Assembly (NCBI GenBank): GCA_010015745.1
Contig: ML978444.1
Coordinates: forward strand, 1-12,392
Source of the DNA: Setomelanomma holmii
Lineage: Eukaryota > Ascomycota > Dothideomycetes > Pleosporales > Phaeosphaeriaceae
Direction: 5' to 3'
DNA length: 12,392 nucleotides
Position 1 is the first letter of the stretch, and each line of letters starts with the position of its first letter. Below are positions 1 to 8,197 of this stretch, in pieces. The notes beneath the pieces were generated by a model. It was not told the DNA's origin and did no database searches. It was given only the letters and a program-made list of their open reading frames with translations. The translations under genes and the position numbers were made by a program.

Positions 1-1749
1 GCTTTGTTCCTCGTTATTAGTGCAATGTTGCGGAACCTGAGCTTTGGCAGCGTGCTCAGCGCTTCGGCCATTACTGTCATCTCTGCTGAGTAGGGATTGT
101 GTTCCTCCCTCGCGCCCAGCGTAGTTGAGAAGGACCGTGTTTCGTTGTGCATCTTGATCACCCTGCCCATTCCAACTACCCCGTTCCGCGCTGAGCTGCT
201 TACCGCGATGCGTAGCGCCCAGACTGCGTCTTCTGTGACGGTCTGCACCTTCTTCTCTCATAGCGCCAAGACACATGGGCGGATGGTCTCCATCTGCTCC
301 ATCTCTATGCCCTTGAACGAGTCTGCCACTTGGTAGAGCGGCGAGCGATACTATCTCCTGAACTTGCGCATTCGCGACGTGTTTCTTTTCAGCGGGTTGG
401 TCTTAGGCAGCGCGTGAATGTCTGTCCATAGCTTGACTGCCCGCTTCCAGAACCGTTCTTGCGCGCTTGGTATGTGCGCCTCTGCCTCTGCCACCCACGT
501 TGCCGCCGTGACAAACGTCCCTCCTATGGCTTGTGCTCCTACTCTTTGCACCCTGTTAATAGGCTCTACCACTTTGTCTTTGAAGGCGTGCATCCACATG
601 TTCGACGCGTAGTCTACTGTTGGGGCGACTCGCCGTAAACAGCTGCCGTGCCACTGTGGGTGAGAGCCCTCGCAGCCTCCTAAGCTCTAATGATGCTTCC
701 AGCCCCTTTGCGGCTGCTCTTGCGACGTGCTTGTGGTACTTGAGCCTGGTATCCATAAGCACTCCAAGTATCTTGACCTAGTCCTTGGGCAACACGCTTT
801 GCCCCTTGATGAGGATGGGTTCTGTGGCGCTCTTGTACGCTTTGCAGGTAAAGTGGATGACTGCCGTCTTTTCTGCTTTAAATACCGCACCGCTTCTCCG
901 TTCCTGTTCTAGCGAATCGCTGATGATGGGCTCGATCCCCTCCCTGTTGCTTTGCGCCGTAGGTCCTGTGACCTATGCAGTGAAGTCATCAACGAACGCA
1001 ATCGCGCCTCCGTAGGTATCAATACGTCGTTGCACTAGATCAGCATTGAAGAAGAGGAACAGGATCAGAGACAGTGGAGACCCTTGTGGCAGACCTACCT
1101 GCGGTAGCTCTCGCGCCTCAGAGGCCTGCCCGTTGACCTGGATAGATGCAGTGCGCCCTGAGCAGAACTCCTCTACCCACCGCAGCAGCTTCTGTGGTAT
1201 GCCTCGCGCTTTCATCCTCTGCAACGATCGTTCTTTGCAGACTCCATTGTACGCTCCCTTGACGTCAAAGCTGATCAGACTGACAGTTCGCCGACCCCGC
1301 CACGCGGTATAGATCTGTTCTTGTAGAAGTATTAGTGCTTGCTCAGCTGATCGCTGCTTGCGCGCTCCAAAGTGGCTAGTGGGCAGAAGCCCGTGTATCT
1401 CCACCATGTGTGAGATCCTCTCTGCCACCACCGATTCGAGCACTTTTCCCAGCGTGGCGAGCAGTGAGATGGGCCTCCAGGCTTTTGCAATTGTGTAGTC
1501 GTCCTTGCCTGGCTTCTTGAGCGAGATGATCTTGGCGTGTCTCCATTGGCTGGGTAGTGATCCCTCCTCTAGTGATTGACGGAACAGCGCAAGAACGTGG
1601 TGGTTCACTGTTGGCAAGACCTGCTTCCACACTGCCACTGGCAGCCCATCGTCTCCAGGCGCTTTCCACGACTTTGCAGCGCGCAGCTGCCTCTCTACTT
1701 CCTCGAGCGTGATGGCTGGCATGTCTATGGGCGCTCTCTGCGGCCTGTC

Positions 1750-1754
1750 TCCTT
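1750..1754. repeat. Target-site duplication, left copy (TCCTT)
   Basis: These five bases directly left of the solo LTR are identical to 1924-1928 directly right of it. Five-base duplications are usual for LTR-retrotransposon integrases. The intact match means the LTR is still at its original integration site. Confidence 0.85.
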
Positions 1755-1923
1755 TGTCAGACTGGCACCTCAGTTCACAAGGTACATGTGAACTGCATCT
1801 CTCACGTGACTCTTTGTCACTTGCTTACTCATCGTGGTTGTGTATATAATCGCTCTCTGTAGCTCTCTCAATACGACAACCTTCTGCTTCCTTCATGTCT
1901 GCTCTGTCCTCTGACATCTGACA
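1755..1923 (+). mobile_element. Solo LTR of an LTR retrotransposon, inserted in LINE ORF2
   Basis: A 169-bp block begins TGTCAGA (1755-1761) and ends TCTGACA (1917-1923). It therefore has TG...CA termini with a 7-bp inverted repeat. It is flanked on both sides by TCCTT (1750-1754 and 1924-1928), a perfect 5-bp target duplication typical of LTR-element integration. No internal retroelement sequence is present, so this is a solo LTR left after LTR-LTR recombination. A second TCTGACA at 1910-1916 lies just inside the right end; only the outer one gives the duplication. Orientation is judged plus because TATATAA at 1843-1849 is followed by pyrimidine-rich sequence, but this is tentative. The insert interrupts a spacer between endonuclease and RT, and the codons on either side read as normal LINE sequence. 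I assign it to copia or gypsy only loosely. Confidence 0.87.
1843..1849 (+). promoter_or_regulatory. TATA-like box in the solo LTR
   Basis: TATATAA lies about 90 bp into the LTR and is followed by a pyrimidine-rich stretch, as expected for the U3/R part of a plus-oriented LTR promoter. It is a sequence match only. The reverse complement is also TATA-like, so direction is not proven. Confidence 0.4.
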
Positions 1924-1928
1924 TCCTT
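1924..1928. repeat. Target-site duplication, right copy (TCCTT)
   Basis: This is the partner of the TCCTT at 1750-1754. LTR plus one duplication is 174 bp, a multiple of three, so the insertion kept the LINE ORF2 frame. Confidence 0.85.
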
Positions 1929-3199
1929 CATCGTCGATATTGATTGGGAGTGGAGGGAAGAAGGTACCAAGCAGCTCCTCGGCTTGTTCCTCCTGGTCAA
2001 TTGTAGTCGTCCCGTCCACTCTGTTCAGCGGTGGGACTGTTCCAAATGCTTCGTTGCCCGCCTTCGGGTACTTGGCCGCGTTCCAGATGTTGTAGTTGTC
2101 CACCAGGAAGTTGTCCCAGTGCTTTTTCTTCTGTTGCCAAATGGCGTTATGGTACTGTTTCGATGCCGTCTTTGCTGTCTCTTCCAGGTCAGGCCTAGCA
2201 TCTCCAGCTCGTCGCGCGGCTCTAGCGCGGTTCCTCCAGTATGTGTAGATGCGACGTAGCTGTGTTAAGTCTTGGGTCCGGCACCTCCTCGCGTACGGCG
2301 ACGGCCTAGCCTTTGCTGTCAGGGTGTGCACCGCTTCCAGCACTGCTGTCATCAATTTGTCTGTCCTCTGCTGTGTCGTGCCCTCTGGCAGAGTTGCACT
2401 AAGCGTCATAGCGATCCTATCGTTGATTGCGTTCCATGGTGCGTTCTTGAGCAGAAGCCGCTTCTGTTGCTGCGGTACTGGCGCCGCGCTGTCAAAGACC
2501 GTCTCGATCGTTCGGTGGTCCGAGCCGTGTTCAGTTTCGTGAACTGCGCATCTCAGCACTGTGTCTGCCAGTTCTTTTGACGCTAAGACTAAGTCAATCG
2601 TCGTCTCGTAGTCTCCGCCCTGCCACGTCTTGGTGCCGCGCGGGAGCAGGCTGCTGAGTGCATGTACTGTCATCAGGTCAATGATCGGGTCCGCTTCCCC
2701 TTGTCTGACCAGCGTCACGTCTTCTCCTCCCCACAGCAGGTCGTGTCGATTGAAGTCACCAGCCAACAACACGTCCACCATCGTGCCGGCTCCTCGTCTC
2801 GCGTCCTTGATGGCCTTGTCTAGGTTGTTGCATGCGTCTAGCAGTGCCTGCGGGTCTCCTACAGGTATGTACACAGACACCACCAAAACATGTCGCCCGT
2901 GGAGCCGGACGATCGCTGCTATCATGTCTGGGGACTCGATCCGCACTTGTTCCGCTTCTGCTTCCTTGTTCACCCACAGCATGCTCCGCATTGGCCACCT
3001 CCCTTCTTGCCAGGTAGATGGCACCATCTTGGTCCACTTATGATGGAGCATGGGGGACGTCAGGAGTCGACCCTGGATGCGTCGCGCATGCGGCTCCTGA
3101 ATTGCTATCACTGTCGCGTCTTGCATCTCTTCGTTGTTCATCAGGCTGTCGTGCACCTCGCCTTGCTTTCTTACATTTAGTTGGATCATGCGGAATGTT

Positions 3200-3480
3200 C
3201 TACTCATGTTGTGGTGGGTACAGTATCCGAAACGTTCTGCTAAACGACTCGTGCGGTCCTCCACACAGCACGCATTTCGCTACTCCTTCGCTGCAGTTCT
3301 TGTGGTGGTGGCCATCTTTAGCGCATCTCGCACATCTCTGGGCTTTTCTGCACTGAAACGCTTTGTGGCCCATCTCTTGGCAGTTGTAGCACTGCCCTGG
3401 TCGTGGTCGGTGTTCGAATGCGATTGTCGTTTCAGACTCCCCGCCTACATGGAAGAAGCCGTCTACGAAGAGTCTTCTTG
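3200..3480 (-). pseudogene. LINE ORF1 remnant, C-terminal zinc-knuckle region
   Basis: The minus strand is open in this frame up to a TAG at 3202-3200. It encodes the end of the nucleic-acid-binding (Gag-like) ORF1 protein. Two complete CX2CX4HX4C knuckles are visible: C-YN-C-QEMG-H-KAFQ-C from about 3391 to 3350, and C-AR-C-AKDG-H-HHKN-C from about 3334 to 3293. A third begins (CVLCGGPH, from about 3274) but its expected final cysteine is missing, the sequence reading ...ESFSRTF instead. The N-terminal bulk of the protein and its start codon are absent because the element is 5'-truncated. The stop overlaps the ORF2 start by 8 nt (ATGAGTAG). The upstream limit of LINE-derived sequence is judged from where the overlapping HET-NACHT frame stops resembling its family. 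Confidence 0.8.
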
Positions 3481-5292
3481 AAACGATCCGCAGAAACCAA
3501 TTATCTCCTGTACAGACTCTGGGTCATCAGCAAGGTCTGCAAGCTGCTCAGTGAGCACAACTAGCTCAGCGACTGTAACGGGTCGATACAGGACAGCAGT
3601 CACTGCCAGCACCTGCAGACATCTTCCAGCGCTACTAGACTTGCGTATCTGCTGCAGCATCCGCATGTACAGAGACTCAAGCCCAGGCGGGAATTGGGCT
3701 AGCTTCTCGAGCACGTCCCATTTCGGTATGGCTTTGAGGTCTTGGCACACCAAGGCAACCCAGAGGAAGGTGTCGTTTGCATTCGATGTCAAGTACTGGA
3801 GCACCTTGTCTTCCACCTCTGGCGTGTAGCGCTTCTCTTGCGCAAGCTCATGCATCTTCTGCTTGACGAAGATCTTGACTGCTGCTGCCACTGACTCGGC
3901 GTTCAGTTCAAGGCTCAGCCTTGTTTTGTGCTCTGCTTGCTCTAGCTCTTCTTCGATATCTGGCCAGTTACGGCTAGACACGACCCACTTGACGCGAGAG
4001 GACGCAGACGACTGCTTTGCAATGAAGCTAAGTAGCTTTGGTAAGTCTGTCGCGCATTCGTCAAGCGCGTTGATGATTAGATACGTCGCGCTTAAGCTTG
4101 TGTCTCGCAACACATCGGCAAAGATCTCTGTCAAAGCGACCCACGCGTTCGCGTCCTCAAACAAGCTCTTGCCTGCATGGTTGTGCTTCTTGCGGACGTG
4201 CGATGCAAGCGACGGCTGCTGGTGCACAAGCATGTACAGCAAGCCCCGCAGCACAGCTGTAGCACTGTTAATGCGCGAGTCTGTCGCTTGGCAGAAGAAG
4301 TACGACAGAAGGGCAGTCTGAGGTATAGAACTTTGCAGCTCGTTGATGACGCCACACAGCAGCATCGTCTTTCCTTTGCCAGGATCGCCTTTCACCCAGA
4401 GCAGTCGGCTGTGTTGGTCGTCATGCCACTGCTTGAACGTGGTGTTGTTGAGGATCCAGCGGTAGGATTCTGCCAGCAGTCCACCTTTAGTGTCCTCGAT
4501 GCGCTTCTTGTCATCGCGCGGGTCTGTTGGGCGTATGTCTTGAGTGCATCGTTCTAGCTTGTGAACCTCGTCCATCAGACGCTTGAACGCGCCAGCCTCG
4601 CCTTCACCATACACTTGTGCTAGCTCAACATCGAGGATGCCTTGCAGGCAATATGCTCTGTCCTCGTCGCGTCCAGTCATCCGGCCTTCTGCCCACCGCA
4701 ACCGCTCGTTAACGCTGCACTTAGAGAGTGGGGCTCCTCTGAGCACTTCAGATGGAATGCTGGTTATCTCGCGGATCATTGCCTGCAGCGATGTTTTGCT
4801 ACCAAGGCTCTCTTCTTCTTGCGAGAAGAACTCGACTGTTGCAGGAGCAAGAAGCTCTTGAAGCGTCCAGCCACGTGTGAACCACCGGCTTGACCTAAAA
4901 GCAGGCTCCCAACTAAGCTTAGTATCTCTATTGCAGGCTTTCCTCTTCCTTTTTGACACATCTGACAGATAGGCATAACATCCCGCTGCGTTGCGGTACC
5001 AGCAAAACATTGACCTGATAGCAAAGGCGAGCTCAGCCTTGTCCTTTTTGTTGATGCAGCATGTATTAACCCAGAAGTACTGCAGACCGTCATATCGTGC
5101 TTGTCTTCCGCAGAAGAGAATTTTCTTGTAGCCTGGCTTTCCCCTGCCATCCCCTATCTGGAGGTCTGCGAAGGTCACCTCGTCCCCATCTGCTTCTAAG
5201 GTGTGTGAAAGTATCGCGTATGGAGGTATATTGCCATTGTCAAAGTTGTGGATGCTGAGCTTGTCGCTTTCGCTGTACTGCAAGAGCCACAT
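3463..5292 (-). CDS. HET-NACHT (NLR-type) incompatibility protein, C-terminally truncated by LINE insertion
   Basis: This is a 609-aa reading frame without introns. Residues ~25-150 form a HET domain (YAILSHT 25-31, FWVNTCCINK 73-82, RGWTLQELLAP 140-150), with EDRAYCL at 210-216. Residues ~298-440 form a NACHT NTPase (Walker A GDPGKGKT 302-309; Walker B region YLIINALDEC 404-413; SSRNW 439-443), followed by the helical region to CGSF (601-604). HET-NACHT proteins of the HET-E/HET-D type act in heterokaryon incompatibility and carry C-terminal WD40 or ankyrin repeats. Here those are gone: the last family-like residues are followed by EDSS and a stop contributed by the LINE. I chose ATG 5292 because family members start M-x-LL; the frame is open further upstream but has no in-frame ATG, and an ATG at 5321 is out of frame. 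Walker B has Asn408 where Asp is usual, and the HET motif has N76 and N81 where Asp is usual. It is probably a pseudogene or a truncated NLR. Confidence 0.88.
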   Translation of the reverse strand: MWLLQYSESDKLSIHNFDNGNIPPYAILSHTLEADGDEVTFADLQIGDGRGKPGYKKILFCGRQARYDGLQYFWVNTCCINKKDKAELAFAIRSMFCWYRNAAGCYAYLSDVSKRKRKACNRDTKLSWEPAFRSSRWFTRGWTLQELLAPATVEFFSQEEESLGSKTSLQAMIREITSIPSEVLRGAPLSKCSVNERLRWAEGRMTGRDEDRAYCLQGILDVELAQVYGEGEAGAFKRLMDEVHKLERCTQDIRPTDPRDDKKRIEDTKGGLLAESYRWILNNTTFKQWHDDQHSRLLWVKGDPGKGKTMLLCGVINELQSSIPQTALLSYFFCQATDSRINSATAVLRGLLYMLVHQQPSLASHVRKKHNHAGKSLFEDANAWVALTEIFADVLRDTSLSATYLIINALDECATDLPKLLSFIAKQSSASSRVKWVVSSRNWPDIEEELEQAEHKTRLSLELNAESVAAAVKIFVKQKMHELAQEKRYTPEVEDKVLQYLTSNANDTFLWVALVCQDLKAIPKWDVLEKLAQFPPGLESLYMRMLQQIRKSSSAGRCLQVLAVTAVLYRPVTVAELVVLTEQLADLADDPESVQEIIGFCGSFQEDSS

Positions 5293-6395
5293 AGGTTTGT
5301 GTAGGTGTGTGGTAGGCACATGCGATGAAAACGGGACTCGAGGCGCTGGCCTGATCAGCCTGATCGCACGTGGCTGCTACTCTATAGTTGTTCTCGCGCT
5401 GCTGAGAGATAGATCGCATACGGTGGGTGAGACGAACATGTGCATCTGCTAAGACATAACTTGAATCTAATAGTGTGCCACTGTGTTGCGCGCTGAGGTC
5501 GCTGCCTCTTTGCTGTGTCCTTGGCTTGGTGAAGCGGCCAGGCTGAAGCCCCAGGCGGGGAGAGGCGTGGCTCCATGCATGCAGTGCACCGCCTGCAAGG
5601 CTGAAGCACGTCAGCGTGAAGGGCTGGAGAGCTGCAGCGCGCCACAACATCTTAGCGCTGTCGGCAGGGACCTAAACACTGATGCGTTTTCAGCCTGTTG
5701 AAACGTGAGACAGAAGGAAAGCAGGACCCTAGCAGAAGTTTCTAGAGCTATGCGCCACAGCTCGACCTATCTCGGCATAGCGCATGTGCACATTGCAGGC
5801 CGCTAAGCTTTCAGTACTGGCTGTGTCAGCACGCTAAGTCTTCTCGCTTCATGCGAAGGACTGGCACATCGCACCGGAACAACTTGGAGAGCACCAGGAC
5901 AGAGGGTGCACACGTTCTAGGAGTAGGACAGTACTCTACAGCTAATGAAGTATCTTATAAGGGCTCCGAAAAATTGAGCAATAGTGTTGCATAATTAAAA
6001 GCAGGGGTGATTTGTTGTTATAGCTTCTATCCTGAAGACAAGAAGCTGAAGAACACAGCCTACAACGCTGTTATTTTGCTGTATAGAGCTTCTGATGAGT
6101 AGGAATAGATGAAAAGAATATAAACTTATCGACTCGACTCTATACAATTGTGCAACGTGGGTGTGACATGGTTGAACGATATTGGTGGTTCGTTGTGGGG
6201 TGATGTTCGACTTACAGGGACGGACGTTAGTGATTCTTTTCTTCGTTTTTGTGCGCTGCTGTGACACTTCACTTTGCAGCCAAGATTGGGCAATCAAGAC
6301 ACTGGCATGGTTACGTAACTCTACATGAGCAAATTGTTGATTTTCTGCAAGTTTCAAGAATTACTGCATGTCCATAGTGCATGTTCTTTGCGCAG
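5293..6395. other. Intergenic, upstream of HET-NACHT; no gene seen
   Basis: The open frames on both strands here are short, mostly lack an ATG start and show no recognisable domain. The part up to about 5930 is richer in G and C. From about 5940 to 6395 it becomes visibly AT-rich (for example ttataagggctccgaaaaatt near 5955). The segment next to 5293 should contain the promoter of the minus-strand HET-NACHT gene, but I see no convincing TATA box. An out-of-frame ATG at 5321-5319 opens a short upstream ORF overlapping the HET-NACHT start. Confidence 0.5.
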
Positions 6396-6397
6396 TA

Positions 6398-6448
6398 ACG
6401 TGTTGGATAAGCGAGTGAGCCAGGCAAGCGAGTGAGCCACCCCACCAA
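6398..6448 (+). repeat. Left terminal inverted repeat (51 bp, two repeat units)
   Basis: It reads ACGTGTTGGATA (6398-6409), then one full 17-bp unit AGCGAGTGAGCCAGGCA (6410-6426), then a partial unit AGCGAGTGAGCC (6427-6438), then ACCCCACCAA. The reverse complement occurs at 8198-8265 with one more full unit. Confidence 0.93.
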
Positions 6449-6478
6449 CTTTCTACAACCTCTTACCTTGAATCAACT

Positions 6479-8125
6479 ATGGCTCCACCAAAACTACATC
6501 AACACGCCTCTCATGAGGCTGATATACACCTTGCAATCTCAGCTCTTAATGCAAATCAAATTCAGACTGAAAGGCGCGCTGCAGCAACGTTTGAAGTCTC
6601 TCGCACTACTCTCCACTGCCGACGCGCTAGCAGACCTGCCCGACGCAATTGCCAGCCCAATTCAAAGAAGCTTACCCAGCTAGAAGAGGAGGTAATTGTT
6701 AGATACATACTTGACCTAGATCAGCGTGGATTTGCGCCTACGTACGCATTTGTATGTGATATGGCTGATAAGCTGCTCGCTGCGCGCAGCGGAGGCCAGG
6801 TTAGGCAGAAGTGGCCAGCCAACTTTGTTAAGCGTACAGGCTCTCTCAAAACGCGTTTCAATCGAGCGTACGATAGGCAGAGAGCTCTCTGCGAGGATCC
6901 TGTGTTAATCAGAAGCTGGTTTGAGCTTGTAGAGCAGACAAAGGCCAAGTACGGCATCTGCGATGAGGACGTCTACAACTTTGACGAGGCTGGCTTTATG
7001 GTGGGAAAGATCACGACTCAGCTCGTCGTGACAGGGTCAGAGAGGAGAGAGCGGCCAAAGGCTGTCCAGCCTGGGAATCGCGAGTGGACGACGGTGATCC
7101 AAGGAATTAACGCTGCTGGCTGGGCTATTCCACCGTTCATCATCTTTGCCGGCCAGCACCACCTGTCTGCCTGGTACGAGGAGGATATACCACGCGACTG
7201 GGCTATCGCTCTCAGCGACAACGGCTGGACGACTAATGAGCTTGGAGTTGAGTGGCTAAAGCACTTTATCAAGCATACAGAGAGCAAGGTAGTTGGGGCG
7301 CGTAGGCTGCTCATCCTTGATGGCCATGAGAGCCACCACTCTCTCAAGTTTCAAGAGCTCTGCGAAGAGAACAATGTCTACACGCTCTGCATGCCGCCTC
7401 ACTCGTTGCACCTATTGCAGCCGCTTGATGTGGTCTGCTTCTCAGTGCTGAAGCGCGCGTACAGCCGTGAGATTGAAGCTCTCATCCGCCACCATATCAA
7501 CCACATCACAAAGCTGGAATTTCTGCCAGCCCTCAAGGCAGCCTTTGAGCGATCGTTCACGTCAGCTAATATCTGCTCAGCCTTTCGAGGCGCAGGCCTT
7601 GTCCCACTCCAGCCAGACGTTGTTCTGTCAAAGCTAGATGTGCAGCTCCGTACGCCTACACCACCTACTCTGCCAGAGGCTCCCTGGGAAGCCAAAACGC
7701 CGAGCAATGTACGTGAGCTTGAGGCTCAATCAACGTTAATTTGTGATCGCGTGCGTCGGCATAAGAGCTCATCACCTGCCTCTATAATTGAGGCAATTAG
7801 CCAGCTTAAGAAAGGAGCAGAGATCATGATGCTCTCAGCTGAGTTAATGCGCGATCGCATTACCGGCCTTGAGAGAGCTAATGAGGCAGCAACAAAGCGT
7901 AGGCAGCGCAAAAAAAAGCGGATACAGAGGCAGGGGGTCTTAACAAAGGGGGAGGGAGAGGACATACTCGCTCAGAAGGAGGCTGACCAGCAGATAGAGC
8001 GTGAACAGCATCAAGGTAGAGGGCTATTAGGCCTCAGCCGCCAGGCTCTAGCGCGCTGCAAGAGGTGCAGAGAGACTGGGCACAACTCACGTACGTGCAA
8101 AAAAGATAACTTAGATACTGCTTAG
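6479..8125 (+). CDS. Fot1/pogo-family DDD transposase
   Basis: This is a 548-aa protein that would cut and paste the surrounding element by binding its inverted repeats in the nucleus. Residues ~12-60 look like a psq/HTH DNA-binding domain. Residues ~63-130 look like a CENP-B-type HTH (LKTRFNRAYDRQRALCEDP, 123-141). The DDE_1 catalytic core has D169 (YNFDEAGF), D281 (LLILDGHESH) and D317 (LLQPLDVVCF), with 35 residues between the last two. A lysine/arginine-rich stretch (about 473-484, possible nuclear signal) follows, then a zinc knuckle CX2CX4HX4C (C527, C530, H535, C540). The ATG at 6479 has A at -3 and G at +4, and lies 31 bp inside the left inverted repeat. There are no introns, stops or frameshifts, and the length is normal for the family. 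Confidence 0.94.
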   Translation: MAPPKLHQHASHEADIHLAISALNANQIQTERRAAATFEVSRTTLHCRRASRPARRNCQPNSKKLTQLEEEVIVRYILDLDQRGFAPTYAFVCDMADKLLAARSGGQVRQKWPANFVKRTGSLKTRFNRAYDRQRALCEDPVLIRSWFELVEQTKAKYGICDEDVYNFDEAGFMVGKITTQLVVTGSERRERPKAVQPGNREWTTVIQGINAAGWAIPPFIIFAGQHHLSAWYEEDIPRDWAIALSDNGWTTNELGVEWLKHFIKHTESKVVGARRLLILDGHESHHSLKFQELCEENNVYTLCMPPHSLHLLQPLDVVCFSVLKRAYSREIEALIRHHINHITKLEFLPALKAAFERSFTSANICSAFRGAGLVPLQPDVVLSKLDVQLRTPTPPTLPEAPWEAKTPSNVRELEAQSTLICDRVRRHKSSSPASIIEAISQLKKGAEIMMLSAELMRDRITGLERANEAATKRRQRKKKRIQRQGVLTKGEGEDILAQKEADQQIEREQHQGRGLLGLSRQALARCKRCRETGHNSRTCKKDNLDTA

Positions 8126-8197
8126 TCTGTTATATCAATGTATACATATATTATCTCTTAACGTGGTTATGTTGTACGTTTAAACAGGTGCGTAAGC

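Larger units (their letters stand above)
1..3207 (-). pseudogene. LINE ORF2: endonuclease, reverse transcriptase, partial RNase H; broken
   Basis: ORF2 would nick target DNA and copy the element RNA at the nick. It starts at ATG 3207-3205 (MSRTFRMIQLN). The endonuclease is well preserved: N11, E38 (QEP), Y113 (SVYIPV), D151/N153 (GDFN), D205 (TIDLVL) and S229-D230-H231. The reverse transcriptase follows, with motif A SFDVKGAY (Asp codon 1266-1264), LPQGSP (1092-1075) and catalytic FVDD (996-985). RNase H begins near position 240 (SSSARNG, then YSAEM) and runs off the window. The breaks are TAA at 1827-1825, which lies inside the inserted LTR; TAG at 975-973; TAG at 780-778; a frameshift near 630; TAG at 353-351; and TGA at 260-258. 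After the stop at 975 the reading continues in the same frame with recognisable RT thumb sequence, so these are point lesions in a once-complete ORF. The copy cannot make a full-length protein. Confidence 0.9.
1..3480 (-). mobile_element. Tad1-like LINE retrotransposon, 5'-truncated, degenerate, partial at left edge
   Basis: A non-LTR retrotransposon lies on the minus strand. In order it shows the zinc-knuckle end of ORF1 (3480-3200), and ORF2 with endonuclease (3207 to about 2500), reverse transcriptase (about 1735-640) and the beginning of an RNase H domain (about 240-1). This order and the style of the motifs match the Tad1/I group of fungal LINEs. Only the last ~90 residues of ORF1 remain and they abut HET-NACHT coding sequence at about 3480. 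That is the 5' truncation expected from incomplete target-primed reverse transcription. The 3' end, any tail and the target duplication lie left of position 1. The copy is inactive: several in-frame stops and a frameshift break ORF2, and a solo LTR is inserted at 1755-1923. The exact 5' junction is uncertain by a few bases. Confidence 0.9.

Noticed and set aside
1825..1827. TAA as an original point mutation or true ORF end in LINE ORF2
   Set aside because: It lies within the solo LTR; LINE-like reading resumes in the same frame beyond the insertion.
2630..3043. 137-codon plus-strand ORF and other plus-strand ORFs within 1984-3481
   Set aside because: They are antisense shadows of the LINE ORF2 coding sequence.
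3863..4557. Plus-strand ORFs of 126 and 152 codons
   Set aside because: They are antisense shadows of the HET-NACHT gene, with no domain of their own.
5995..6357. 120-codon minus-strand open frame
   Set aside because: It begins at a TTG, not an ATG, lies in AT-rich intergenic DNA and shows no domain.
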